DNA from: Natrarchaeobius oligotrophus
GTDB taxonomy: Archaea > Halobacteriota > Halobacteria > Halobacteriales > Natrialbaceae
Direction of reading: 5' to 3'
Assembly (NCBI RefSeq): GCF_003841465.1
Contig: NZ_REFZ01000020.1
Span: 1-57,723, forward strand
DNA: 57,723 bases
Position numbers and translations under genes: made by a program. The first letter of the stretch is position 1. The number at the start of each line of letters is the position of its first letter. The notes beneath the pieces are model-generated. The model was not told the origin of the DNA. It worked only from the letters and a program-made list of their open reading frames with translations, and made no database searches. Positions 36,800 to 44,313 of the stretch are shown one piece after another.

Positions 36800-37144
36800 A
36801 TGATAGATGAATTAGTGGTGAAATCGTTCGAGTCACCTGATGAGACGATGGCCCTCGAGAATGCGAAAGGTGAGTGTGTACAATTGGGGGAGCGGAAGTT
36901 CTGGTTGGCAACGGCAGAACCGGGATGGAAGTTCTCCAGAGATAACGGTCCCGATATGGGAACCGAGTGGTGCCCGTCTCCACACCGTCTGTACATGCTC
37001 TCTGGACAGATGACTGTTGAAATGGAAGATGGTACCCGGAAAACACTCGAGAAAGGCGATGTCGCCTTGCTTCCACCCGGACACGATGCATGGGTGGAAG
37101 GAGACGAGCAGGTTGTGTGGTTCGAGGAAGAACTCGACGGATAA
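36800..37144 (+). CDS. Cupin-domain protein
   Basis: 114 residues. The cupin barrel is visible as WKFSRDNGPDMGTEWCPSPHRLYMLSGQMTVEMEDG (motif 1 region, one His) and KTLEKGDVALLPPGHDAWVEGDE (motif 2, with PPGHDAW). The metal-ligand set is reduced compared with classical cupins. The sequence between the Cys and His suggests a small-molecule-binding rather than dioxygenase role, but this is inference. The gene has lower GC than neighbours and sits inside the AT-rich island. ATG 36800 is chosen; a start at 36785 would add five residues. Confidence 0.8.
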   Translation: MIDELVVKSFESPDETMALENAKGECVQLGERKFWLATAEPGWKFSRDNGPDMGTEWCPSPHRLYMLSGQMTVEMEDGTRKTLEKGDVALLPPGHDAWVEGDEQVVWFEEELDG

Positions 37145-37280
37145 TTTCTCCCACAAACCTTCCTGTGACTACGTGCGTTGAATGTAGCAGAACATATTTA
37201 CTGTGATTGGCAGAACCATCGATGGTCAATACGCACGTCTAGTGAGCAGATAGTTCACCGATTCCCGCGCGAAACAAACG

Positions 37281-37317
37281 AAATCGCCGTGCTGCACTAA
37301 TGCTCCATATGCAGCAG
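37281..37317 (+). repeat. Island palindrome family D, diverged copy
   Basis: AAATCGCCGTGCTGCAC...ATGCAGCAG; the left arm equals that of copy 1 (35861 on). A further half copy GTTGAATGTAGCAG is at about 37177-37190. Confidence 0.4.
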
Positions 37318-37414
37318 TCGGTTTCTGACACCTATCCGAGAGGTAGGTAGCTGCTCCGGTAACGCCTTCGCCTATACTGAGCGATCTACACTGTTGCAAA
37401 TCGGGCAAGGTTCA

Positions 37415-37443
37415 GTGCGACATTCGCGCTGTGTATTCAGCAA
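37415..37443 (-). repeat. Island palindrome family D, inverted copy
   Basis: On the minus strand it reads TTGCTGAATACACAGCGC then GAATGTCGCAC, two or three differences from copy 2 at 36003 in opposite orientation. The two bound a segment of about 1.4 kb containing both island genes. Confidence 0.65.
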
Positions 37444-37639
37444 ATCCTATCTCTCAACTGCTGGAGAGAAGCGAAGTAAAACTATGAGCTGTGTTGCTAG
37501 TCCCTATGAGTCGTCCCGACCCGAGTCGGGACGGGGCTGCGACGTTCCGGTCGGAGCCGCCGGGACCGTTCGCGGGGCACTCGAGCGCTTGCACTCGCCC
37601 GGCCCAGCTTGATGAACGGATTCGGCGTGGGTTCGCGTG

Positions 37640-37984
37640 ATGGCGCTCCAACAGATCGAACACGCGGACGACCACATGCAGGAGTGTATCGACAACTGTT
37701 TCGAGGCGGCCCAGGTCTGCGAGTGGTGTGCCGACGCCTGCGCCGACGAGGAGGGGATGGCCCGCTGCATCCGACTCTGTCGCGACGTGGCCGACGTCGC
37801 GTCGCTACACGCCCGGTGGATGGCTCGCAACTCGGGGTACCACCGCGAGCTGGCGGCGCTCTGTGCCGACGTCTGCGAAGAGTGTCTCGAGGAGTGCGAA
37901 CGCCACGATCACGACCACTGCCAGGCCTGCGCCGAGGTGCTCCCGGACTGCGTCGAGAGCTGTCGCGAGATGGCCTCCGCGTAA
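37640..37984 (+). CDS. Cys-rich four-helix-bundle copper-binding protein (DUF326/Csp-like)
   Basis: 114 residues with 15 cysteines spaced every 3-4 residues along predicted helices (ECIDNC, VCEWCADAC, RCIRLC, LCADVCEECLEEC, HCQACAEV, DCVESC). That is the pattern of the ferritin-like DUF326/copper-storage family, in which cysteines line the core of a four-helix bundle and bind Cu(I). No signal peptide, so it would be cytosolic. ATG 37640 is preferred to GTG 37637. Just right of the AT-rich island but with normal GC. Confidence 0.88.
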   Translation: MALQQIEHADDHMQECIDNCFEAAQVCEWCADACADEEGMARCIRLCRDVADVASLHARWMARNSGYHRELAALCADVCEECLEECERHDHDHCQACAEVLPDCVESCREMASA

Positions 37985-38102
37985 CGCCACCGACTTCGGT
38001 CGTCTCTCCCGGGTTCGCCCGAGGGATCGGATGCCGACGCGAGCGAGAGTCGCCTCTCCGACGCGACGAACCGTCAATTCGCGGCCGTCACGGTTTCCCC
38101 GA

Positions 38103-38870
38103 TCACAGCCCCGTCGGGACCTCGAGGTACGTCGTCTCGAGTCCCCACCCCTCGACGACGTCCGAAAGCGCCCGGACGCCGAACGTCTCGGTCGCGTAGT
38201 GGCCCGCCAGGACGACGTGAATGCCGGCCTCCCTTGCCTCGTGGTAGACTTGCTGTTTTCCCTCGCCGGTTACCAGCGCGTCCGCACCGACGTCGACGGC
38301 CTCGTCCAGCCAATCGGTTCCGCTGCCGGTGACGATCGCTACGTCCTCGATCTCGTCCGTGCCGAACCCGAGGTGCCGTACCGATCCGTCGTCGCCGATC
38401 AGTTCCGACTCGAGTCGATCCCGGAGTTCGTCCGGATCGAACGGCGTCTCGGCGGTTCCGCGCTGACCGATGTACTCCGGGCCGTACGCGCCGAACGGCT
38501 CCCGATCCTCGAGTTCGAGGACGTCGGCGACGCCGGCCGCGTTCCCCAGCCGCTGGTGGCCGTCGAGCGGTAGATGCGAGACGTACAGCGCGAGGTCGTT
38601 CTCGATCAGCGCCGCGATGCGGTCGTGCGTGCGACCGGTCACGCGCTCGAGATCGCCCCACGAGATACCGTGGTGGGTGACCAGTACGTCGGCATCGGCG
38701 TCGACTGCGCCCTCGATCGTCTCGAGGACGCCGTCGACGGCGAACGCGACGCGGTCGATCTCGCCCGCGTCCGGACCGACCTGCAGCCCGTTCGCGCTCG
38801 CGTCCAGTTCGGCGTAGTCGTCGTGGCGCAGTTCGTCGTCGAGTCGGTCGACGAACGTCGAGAGCTCCAT
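38103..38870 (-). CDS. Nif3-like dinuclear metal centre (GTP cyclohydrolase I type 2-like) protein
   Basis: 255 residues. Metal ligands appear as THHGISWGD (HxH-type site, near residue 66), SHLPLDGHQRLGNAA near residue 100, and AGHYATETFGVRALSD near residue 222. NGLQVG near the N-terminus is another family marker. Nif3-like proteins form hexamers with two metals per subunit; the physiological reaction is not established. ATG 38870 (MELSTFVDRLDDELR). Confidence 0.9.
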   Translation of the reverse strand: MELSTFVDRLDDELRHDDYAELDASANGLQVGPDAGEIDRVAFAVDGVLETIEGAVDADADVLVTHHGISWGDLERVTGRTHDRIAALIENDLALYVSHLPLDGHQRLGNAAGVADVLELEDREPFGAYGPEYIGQRGTAETPFDPDELRDRLESELIGDDGSVRHLGFGTDEIEDVAIVTGSGTDWLDEAVDVGADALVTGEGKQQVYHEAREAGIHVVLAGHYATETFGVRALSDVVEGWGLETTYLEVPTGL

Positions 38871-39029
38871 ACTCCTCGATTGTCCCGCCGACGGTATGTA
38901 TCCATTCGATCGTCGCCCGACGTCGACGGGTCGCTTATCCGTGACCGCAGTTCGAGCCAGTCGGCCACCGTCCCGCGTCGCAGTCGATCGAGGGACCGAT
39001 TTACGGCGATCGGCGCCGATCGTACGGGT

Positions 39030-39935
39030 ATGCCACGACGAACCGTGAGTCACGAGGACGGTGCGATCTACGAGTTCACCCCGGAGCTCGAACCCGTTGG
39101 GACGGTCGAGCCGGGAACGGAGGTAACGATCGAGACGCGGGACAGCCTGGACGGTGCGATCCAGAGCGACTCTGACGTGATCGACGCCGTGCCCGACGAG
39201 GTCAACGCCGCGACGGGACCGATCGCCGTCGAGGGCGCGACGCCCGGCGACGTCCTCGCCGTCCGGATCGAGGACGTCAGGGTCGCCGAAGACCAGGGGC
39301 GGGTGATCACGATCGACGGGTTCGGACTGCTCGACGGCTACGACGAGATCGACGCGCCGCGGACGCGGATGACGCCCGTCGAGGACGACGCCATCTCGTT
39401 CGACGACTTCGAGATCCCGATCGAGCCGGTCGTCGGAACGATCGGCGTCGCGCCCGCGGGCGAATCGTACACGACGCTCGTTCCCCACGACCACGGCGGT
39501 AATCTCGATACGACCGACGTGACCGCGGGCAACGCGATCTACTTCCCCGTGTTTCAGAAGGGGGCGATGCTCGCGATGGGCGACTGCAAGGCGGCGATGG
39601 CCGACGGCGAGATGTGCGGAACCGGCTCCGAGATCGCCACCGAGATCGACGTTACGCTCGAGGTGATCGAATCCCCATCGACGACGATCGAACGCCCGCT
39701 GATCGAGACGTCGGACGCCTGGAAGACCGTCGCGAGCGCGGAGACGCTCGAGCAGGCCTGCGAGCGCGCGAACCTGGACGCGATCGAACTCCTCTCGGCC
39801 GCACACGGCTTCGATCTCACGGAGGCGTACATGTTCTCGAGTCTCGTCTGCGACCTCGAGATCAGCCAGGTCGTCGATCCGCTGGTGACCGTCCGGAACG
39901 CGATCCCGAAGGCGTACCTTTCGTCGCCGCTGTGA
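39030..39935 (+). CDS. Acetamidase/formamidase family protein
   Basis: 301 residues. Family landmarks: TVEPGTEVTIETRDSLDGAIQ, VEGATPGDVLAVRI, PVVGTIGVAPAG, the metal-site-like PHDHGGNLDTTDVTAGNAIYFPV, and GDCKAAMADGEMCGTGSEI with its Cys pair. It hydrolyses short amides to acid and ammonia. The ATG lies about 30 nt after GATTTACGG, a TATA-like element. It diverges from the Nif3-like gene, so the two may share a control region. Confidence 0.93.
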   Translation: MPRRTVSHEDGAIYEFTPELEPVGTVEPGTEVTIETRDSLDGAIQSDSDVIDAVPDEVNAATGPIAVEGATPGDVLAVRIEDVRVAEDQGRVITIDGFGLLDGYDEIDAPRTRMTPVEDDAISFDDFEIPIEPVVGTIGVAPAGESYTTLVPHDHGGNLDTTDVTAGNAIYFPVFQKGAMLAMGDCKAAMADGEMCGTGSEIATEIDVTLEVIESPSTTIERPLIETSDAWKTVASAETLEQACERANLDAIELLSAAHGFDLTEAYMFSSLVCDLEISQVVDPLVTVRNAIPKAYLSSPL

Positions 39936-39955
39936 GCGGCGGAATCCGGCCGACG

Positions 39956-40294
39956 TCAATCCGCGTCGATCGCGTCGGCGACCTCGATGACGGGCGACAG
40001 CGTCCGCTCGGGGTCCGCCGTCACGACGATCACCTCTGTGGAGGGCGCGTACTCGATCAGACCGTGGTCCTCGAGCCGCGGCAGGTGATTGTGAACGAGG
40101 TCGATTCGAACCCGCTTTCGAACCCGCCGATCGACCGGCTCCTCGCGTTTCCACGTCGACAGTTCCCCGACCAGTTCGTCGACCGTGATTCGTTCGTCGA
40201 CGTCCAGTCTGTCCAACACGTACCGTCGATGGGGATCCGACAGGAGCTCGTACGCCGTTTCGCTCGAGAGCGTGCCATTCTGGGTGGGTGCCAT
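39956..40294 (-). CDS. Winged-helix DNA-binding protein (DUF7344-like)
   Basis: 112 residues. The start YELLSDPHRRYVLDRLDVDERITVDELV and the second helix block RRVRKRVRIDLVHNHLPRLEDHGLIEY match the haloarchaeal DUF7344 winged-helix family (name from memory). The final segment (IVVTADPERTLSPVIEVADAID) is the dimer/wing part. It is convergent with the acetamidase gene, separated by 20 bp. A transcription regulator of unknown target. Confidence 0.85.
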   Translation of the reverse strand: MAPTQNGTLSSETAYELLSDPHRRYVLDRLDVDERITVDELVGELSTWKREEPVDRRVRKRVRIDLVHNHLPRLEDHGLIEYAPSTEVIVVTADPERTLSPVIEVADAIDAD

Positions 40295-40406
40295 ACCCCG
40301 GCGTACGACGTCCCCACTTCCAACGTTTGAGCCTTACTAGTAGGGTAGGTATCGAGTTTTGAGTGTCAGGTCGTCGAACCGGTCGACGGACCGTGAGGTT
40401 CCGCCG

Positions 40407-41258
40407 TCATTCGCGATCTGCGCGCGCGAAGACGAACTCCCGCACGAGCTTTCCCGCCAGCGACGCGGCCTGGCCGTCGTCCCGGTCGTTGACCTCGACG
40501 ACGTCGAACCCGTCCGCGTGCGGTCCGACGGTCCGAACGACGTCGCGCATCTCGCGGGGCTCGAGACCGAACGGCTCCATCGTTCCGGTTCCCGGTGCGT
40601 ACGCGGGATCCGCGCCGTCGATATCGACGCTCAGGTAACACGAACGGGAGCCGAGCCGACTCCCGAGGTCGAACGCCGTGGCTTCTTCGGGCGGGACGAC
40701 CGTCACGTCGCCGCCGTCGGCTCGATCCCACTCGGCTTCGCTTCCCGTGCGCGCGCCGACGACGATCGCTTCCTCGACCGAGTCGACGTCCTCGAGGATT
40801 CGCCGCGTCACGCAGGCGTGAGATAGCCGGTTGCCGTCGTACTCATCGCGAAGGTCGAGGTGGGCGTCCAGACAGACGAACACCTCCGGTTCGACGGCGC
40901 GAACGCCCGCGAGCGAGACGGTGTGTTCGCCGCCGAGGGTGATCGGAACGGCGTCGTCCCAGACGACGTCGCGCAGCGTCCCTTCGAGGAACTCGAGGTA
41001 GGCTTCGGCGTCGTCCCACGCGTAGACGTCGCCGTGGTCGACGACGCCGAGTTCGGAAAAGTGTTGGTCGGTTCGACGGTCGAAATCGTCGAACGTCTCC
41101 GCGTACGTCCTGATCCGTCGGGGACCGAACCGGGTCCCCGGCTGAAAGGTCGTCGATACGTCCAGGGGCGCACCGACGACCACGAAGTTCGCGTCCTCAC
41201 GGTCGATTCCGCCGGCCGCGTCGCCAGTCTCGCGCTCGTCGGTCGCCCCGGGAAACAT
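40407..41258 (-). CDS. speB: Agmatinase-family ureohydrolase
   Basis: 283 residues with the dinuclear-manganese ureohydrolase motifs: GGEHTVSLA (His), CLDAHLDLRDEY (DxHxD), and SVDIDGADPAYAPGTG (DxD). GAPLDVSTTFQPGTRFGP is the N-terminal family box. Its ATG overlaps the stop of aIF5A by one base (TGATG), so they are an operon. In haloarchaea, aIF5A hypusination passes through an agmatine-linked intermediate that an agmatinase-like enzyme processes; the coupling here fits that route, although free-agmatine hydrolysis is also possible. Confidence 0.92.
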   Translation of the reverse strand: MFPGATDERETGDAAGGIDREDANFVVVGAPLDVSTTFQPGTRFGPRRIRTYAETFDDFDRRTDQHFSELGVVDHGDVYAWDDAEAYLEFLEGTLRDVVWDDAVPITLGGEHTVSLAGVRAVEPEVFVCLDAHLDLRDEYDGNRLSHACVTRRILEDVDSVEEAIVVGARTGSEAEWDRADGGDVTVVPPEEATAFDLGSRLGSRSCYLSVDIDGADPAYAPGTGTMEPFGLEPREMRDVVRTVGPHADGFDVVEVNDRDDGQAASLAGKLVREFVFARADRE

Positions 41259-41632
41259 CAGACGATCTTTCGCTGGTCTTCCATCTCGAGGAACTCGATC
41301 TCGTCGTCCGGCGAGACGTCCTTGTCTTCGGGGATGCGCATCGTCATCGTTTCGTACGTCTCGAGGTCCATAACCTGCATGTCCTCGCCGTCGACCGAGA
41401 CGACCTGACCCTGTTTGCGCTCGATGATCGGCACCCAGATCTTGGCGTCGACGGGCTGGGAGAACGACCGCTTTTTGCCGTCGAAGACGCCGCGGGCTTC
41501 CACTCGTGCCTTCGCGCTGCCGTGTTTGCCGGGCTTTGCCGTCGAGTAGGAGTCGATCTTACAGGGCGCGTCGTCGATCATCACGTAGCTTCCCTCCTGG
41601 AGATCGCGAACCTCGTTCTGCTGTTTCGCCAT
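41258..41632 (-). CDS. eif5a: Translation initiation factor aIF5A (hypusine-containing)
   Basis: 124 residues. The hypusination loop is [12 protein letters not shown], with the modified Lys in PGKHG near residue 37. Flanking segments are [20 protein letters not shown]-equivalent [26 protein letters not shown] and an OB-fold C-terminus. It promotes translation of difficult peptide bonds and termination. ATG 41632 is 28 nt after the TATA element TTTATGG. It precedes and overlaps the agmatinase gene. Confidence 0.96.
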   Translation of the reverse strand: MAKQQNEVRDLQEGSYVMIDDAPCKIDSYSTAKPGKHGSAKARVEARGVFDGKKRSFSQPVDAKIWVPIIERKQGQVVSVDGEDMQVMDLETYETMTMRIPEDKDVSPDDEIEFLEMEDQRKIV

Positions 41633-41655
41633 ACCGCGCAGTAATCAATCGAGGG

Positions 41656-41663
41656 CCATAAAC
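41656..41663 (-). promoter_or_regulatory. TATA box of the aIF5A-agmatinase operon
   Basis: GTTTATGG on the minus strand, centred about 28 nt before ATG 41632, consistent with a leaderless transcript. Confidence 0.6.
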
Positions 41664-41767
41664 TGATTGGATGCACGCGAGGCGAAAAACGGGCTCCGAC
41701 GAACCGGCGGGACTCGAGGCGTCACCGGCCGAAATCGCGGGCAACGGTCTACCTCCTTTCGAAAGGG

Positions 41768-41775
41768 CTTTAACT
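41768..41775 (+). promoter_or_regulatory. BRE/TATA element of tRNA-Arg
   Basis: CGAAAGG (BRE-like) followed by CTTTAACT, centred about 27 nt upstream of the mature tRNA 5' end at 41799. The preceding CCTTTCGAAAGG is palindromic. Confidence 0.55.
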
Positions 41776-41798
41776 GCTACGGGGTTACGAAGAGATGA

Positions 41799-41871
41799 GT
41801 CCTGATAGGGTAGTGGACTATCCTCTTGGCTTGCGGAGCCAGGGACCGGAGTTCAAATCTCCGTCAGGACG
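41799..41871 (+). tRNA. tRNA-Arg (anticodon GCG)
   Basis: 73 nt without encoded CCA. The acceptor stem GTCCTGA pairs with TCAGGAC, followed by discriminator G. The D-arm is GGGTAGTGGACTATCC; the anticodon stem TTGGC/GCCAG closes a seven-base loop TTGCGGA with anticodon GCG, reading CGC. The T-arm is CGGAG-TTCAAAT-CTCCG. No intron. Shifted pairing could suggest TGC instead, but GCG gives the better stem. Its 3' end is duplicated downstream. Confidence 0.9.
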
Positions 41872-41938
41872 CTCACTTTGTGCGAGCGCTTCGCGTTGCT
41901 CAGCGCTCGCTACGGCGTTCGCGTCCTGACGTGCCTTA

Positions 41939-42121
41939 CGCTCACTGCGTTCGCGTAAGACTCCGTCAGGACGTTTTCAACGACACACTATCTGGGAGAT
42001 TTGAGCAGACCAGTGCCTGCCCGCACAGTCGAGCGAAGCGGACGAGCAGGATCCTCTGGACGTGTTCAAATCTCAGTCAGGACGCTCACTGCGTTCGCGT
42101 AAGACTCCGTCAGAACGTTTT
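41939..42121 (+). repeat. Direct repeats derived from the tRNA-Arg 3' end
   Basis: Two 39-bp copies (41939-41977 and 42083-42121, one mismatch) run CGCTCACTGCG...CGTAAG then GACTCCGTCAGGACG-TTTT. In addition, the T-arm to 3'-end sequence GTTCAAATCTC.GTCAGGACG plus CTCACT at 41851-41877 recurs at 42064-42090 with one mismatch. These are attachment-site-like scars of integration at the tRNA. Confidence 0.7.
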
Positions 42122-42210
42122 AAAGACACGACACTTCGAGCGAAGCGAGGAATCCGCGTCGCTGGCCGTACCGTCGGGCTTCACTTTTCGTACAGATTCC
42201 TGGAACGATT

Positions 42211-42273
42211 CACCGGCGCAACCGCCGCCTGGGTCGCGGTTGCGCCGGTACCGGCTTACAGTAAACCGTATCA
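42211..42273 (-). repeat. Hairpin repeat family A, copy 5
   Basis: On the minus strand TGATACGGTTTACTGTAAG is followed by the stem CCGGCGCAACCGC...GCGGTTGCGCCGG. It is the most diverged in its head but has the best-paired stem. Confidence 0.55.
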
Positions 42274-42338
42274 GGGACTGGCGGCGCTCGTCTCGTCCGA
42301 AACTCGAGTCGGCACTACGAGGAAAACGGTTTCGCCGA

Positions 42339-42657
42339 TCAGGGAGGCGATCGGTCGACGTCATCGTTGACGTCGACGTGGTGTACCGCGGCGGGCGACG
42401 GCGGCCGGTTTCCCTCGAGCTCGAGCCGGCCGTCCGCGTGGATGAGCACGGGGTCTTCGTAGAGCGGCTCGTCCGCGGCGGCTTCGTCGTAGATGGCGGC
42501 CTCGGGTAGCCACTGGTGACGGGTTTCGCTTCGCGCTCCGGATCGGATCGCGGGAGGTGGGCGGCGGAAACACCGTTGGAACTCGACGCCGACAGCGTCC
42601 GGACTCGATAGTCGCACCGGTGGCCTGCGTTTCGCCGTCGGCGAGCGGATCGTCCAT
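42339..42657 (-). pseudogene. Possible decayed small gene downstream of RNase P RNA
   Basis: From ATG 42657 one frame reads MDDPLADGETQATG...TVFPPPTSRDPIRS, and near 42500 a second frame continues WLPEAAIYDEAAADEPLYED...VHHVDVNDDVDRSPP to the stop at 42339. Both parts look coding in haloarchaeal style (acidic, GTC/GAC codons), but no single frame joins them. A one-base frameshift would. Not recognised as a family; it might also be an intact short protein in the second frame starting further upstream. Confidence 0.3.
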
Positions 42658-42699
42658 CCGGTGGCGGACGACGCCGTCGCTCGAGGAGTGTGGAGTAGG

Positions 42700-43195
42700 T
42701 GAGAGGAGTAAGCCCCCTTCTGTTCGTACCGGCATTCGGCTGAGCGTCCGCCCCGTCCGCGGCGAAGCCGCGGGACGTTCGGGCTACCACGGGACGGACT
42801 TGCACCGGTGAGGGTTCGCCGTTCCATCGATCCTCGGCCGTCGGCGCGGTCGATCGCGACGATTCGGATTCCCGTGCGTGACACGAGAGTCCCGTTCGCG
42901 ATCCGTGGTCTTGAACCACGATCGTCGACCGCACGTCGTGCGCCGGTCCGCGCTTCCCTCTGCGGGTTACCTTCCCTTCCTTGCGGTCGGGTTCGCGCGC
43001 GTCATCGGTCGGGCCGAGACGTGTCGTTTCTGTTCCAGAGCCAGCGGTCTCCCGCTCCGGACTTGCGCCCGGTCACCCGCCCGAACGGGTGGGGGGACTT
43101 TCCTCGCGAGCGTTGCCCGACTCGGAGAGTCGCGCAACGGAACTGTGGTCGCGTCGTTGCCAACGCGACCACCGCGGCAGCCGGTCTCTCTCTCC
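42700..43195 (-). ncRNA. rnpB: RNase P RNA (archaeal type)
   Basis: The minus strand carries the conserved cores of RNase P RNA: GAGGAAAGTCC (CR-I) near 43107-43096, GGCTCTGGAACAGAAACGACA near 43042-43022 (ACAGAAA, CR-IV-like), and at the 3' end GTACGAACAGAAGGGGGCTTAC near 42729-42708 (CR-V). The ends carry AGAGAG and CTCTC strings that can form P1. Several long stems are visible, for example GGTGGTCGCGTTGGC/AACGCGACCACC in the 5' third. TATA-like ACTTATTC lies 25-30 nt before the 5' end. It makes the catalytic RNA that matures tRNA 5' ends. Exact ends are estimated. Confidence 0.88.
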
Positions 43196-43218
43196 CATCC
43201 GCAGTAGGAGACGGGACG

Positions 43219-43226
43219 GAATAAGT
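43219..43226 (-). promoter_or_regulatory. TATA box of RNase P RNA
   Basis: ACTTATTC on the minus strand, centred about 27 nt upstream of the estimated 5' end at 43195. Confidence 0.5.
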
Positions 43227-43301
43227 CCCCCGATCACCCCCTGGTATGAACCTCGAAACGAATGGAAGCGTTTTAGGACGATTACTTCCATGTACTGGTG
43301 T

Positions 43302-43901
43302 ATGTCCCAGCGACAGGGCGTCGACCTCTCCTACGAGGACGGTGCGCGGGCCGTCAAACTCGCGCGCGAAGCCGTCGAATCCTACGTACAACACGGGCAA
43401 CGAGAACAGCCGGGTAGCATGCGCGAGGCATTCTACGAGCGGACGGGCGCGTTCGTCCGCCTCGAGTCCACGCGCGGCCGGGGCAGCCTGCGGGGCTGTG
43501 CCGGCGGCTACCGGTCGGGCGACCAACTCGGGCACGTCATCGTCGACGCGGCCATCGAGGCCGCCAGCGAGGACTCCTGTGGCTCGGAGGTGAGCCCGTC
43601 GGAGCTGTCGAACATCACCGTCTCGGTCTGTGCCGTCCGGAACGTCGTTCTGACCGACGATCCGCTGGCGGACCTCGAGCTCGGAACCCACGGCGTCGCC
43701 ATCGACGGCGGCGAAGGTGGCTGGCTCTACCCGACGGTGCCCGTCGAAAACGGCTGGAGCGAGCGCGAGTACCTCGATCGAACTTGCCGGAAGGCAAAGC
43801 TCGCGCCGGGTGCCTGGCAGGGCGACGACGTCGTCGTCACGCTCTTCGAAGGACAGGTGTTCCGCGAGCGAGACGCCGACGGCAGCATCGAGCAGGTCTG
43901 A
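43302..43901 (+). CDS. AMMECR1-domain protein
   Basis: 199 residues. The RGCAGGY signature (as SLRGCAGGYRSG, near residue 68) and GAFVRLES, VSPSELSNITVSV, LELGTHGVAIDGGEGGWLYPTVPVENGWSEREYLDRTCRKA are hallmarks of the AMMECR1/TIGR00296 family. The function is unknown, although the strict conservation in archaea and eukaryotes suggests RNA-related or radical chemistry. The ATG is about 28 nt after GTTTTAGGA. It diverges from the RNase P RNA gene with about 100 bp between. Confidence 0.95.
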   Translation: MSQRQGVDLSYEDGARAVKLAREAVESYVQHGQREQPGSMREAFYERTGAFVRLESTRGRGSLRGCAGGYRSGDQLGHVIVDAAIEAASEDSCGSEVSPSELSNITVSVCAVRNVVLTDDPLADLELGTHGVAIDGGEGGWLYPTVPVENGWSEREYLDRTCRKAKLAPGAWQGDDVVVTLFEGQVFRERDADGSIEQV

Positions 43902-44313
43902 GCCCGGCGGTTCAGTCGAACGGCTGCGACCTCGAGTGCTCCAGTAGCCGTCGCTTTTGGGCCGATCGTCGCGTCGCCGCTCGACCGCGACGAGGGCGGG
44001 TATCGACTCGGACGGCAACTGCAGGACGATCCGGAGCGCGAACGGACGACGACCACTCGCGCGACGACACGCCCGCACGGCGCGAGCGATCCGCCGAACA
44101 CCGACGTCACGCACGCGGGCAACCCGACGAGTGAAACGAGCGGGCCGAGAGCCAGTTCGCCAGCGCACACGACGACGCCGACGGCTCGTTGGTGAACGCA
44201 GCCACGGTCGTCGTCGGCCGACCGTCGATGCGTTTCTCACGCGAGTGCGTGAGCCGCGTCAAACGATCGGAAACGGCTGCCGGAATCAAAACGATCGGAA
44301 ACGGCTGCCGGAG
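43902..44313. other. Intergenic region, no confident gene
   Basis: A frame between about 43930 and 44190 reads APVAVAFGPIVASPLDRDEGGY and on, somewhat coding-like, but has no start codon at its head and matches nothing I recognise; it may be a fragment. The 3' part has a hairpin and a tandem repeat (44236-44312). Confidence 0.4.
44236..44312 (+). repeat. Hairpin and 28-bp tandem repeat at the pncB 3' end
   Basis: The perfect stem-loop CTCACGC-GAGT-GCGTGAG is at 44236-44253. It is followed by two copies of AAACGATCGGAAACGGCTGC plus CGGA at 44261 and 44289 (period 28 bp), the second abutting the stop codon of the nicotinate phosphoribosyltransferase gene. A termination or RNA-end function is plausible. 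Confidence 0.55.

Larger units (their letters stand above)
35840..37500. other. AT-rich island with short palindromic repeats
   Basis: Base composition drops visibly here compared with the GC-rich flanks. The island holds the tandem zinc-ribbon gene and the cupin gene plus several copies of a palindromic repeat reading GTGCTGAATAC...GAATGTAGCAC. An inverted pair of good copies (36003-36031 and 37415-37443) brackets the two genes. No transposase or integrase is seen. The signs point to horizontally acquired DNA or a site that collects small elements. Confidence 0.6.
37145..37639. other. Non-coding right part of the island
   Basis: This 495-bp stretch holds diverged palindrome copies (37173-37190, 37281-37317), the inverted copy (37415-37443), and a perfect hairpin GTCCCGAC-CCGA-GTCGGGAC at 37513-37532. 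GC content returns to background after about 37500. No gene seen. Confidence 0.45.
41871..42338. other. Repeat-rich scar downstream of tRNA-Arg
   Basis: Holds duplicated tRNA 3'-end sequence, 39-bp direct repeats and hairpin repeat A copy 5. No integrase or other gene is recognisable. The open frames across it are shadows. Confidence 0.5.

Noticed and set aside
35840-37500. Complete insertion sequence in the AT-rich island
   Set aside because: No transposase-like protein on either strand; only repeats and two cargo-like genes.
41939-42121. CRISPR-like direct repeats after tRNA-Arg
   Set aside because: Only two 39-bp copies, with the unit derived from the tRNA 3' end and no cas genes; attachment-site scars explain them better.
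43930-44190. Coding-like plus frame between AMMECR1 and pncB
   Set aside because: No start codon at its head, a low-complexity Thr/Pro-rich end and no recognisable family.
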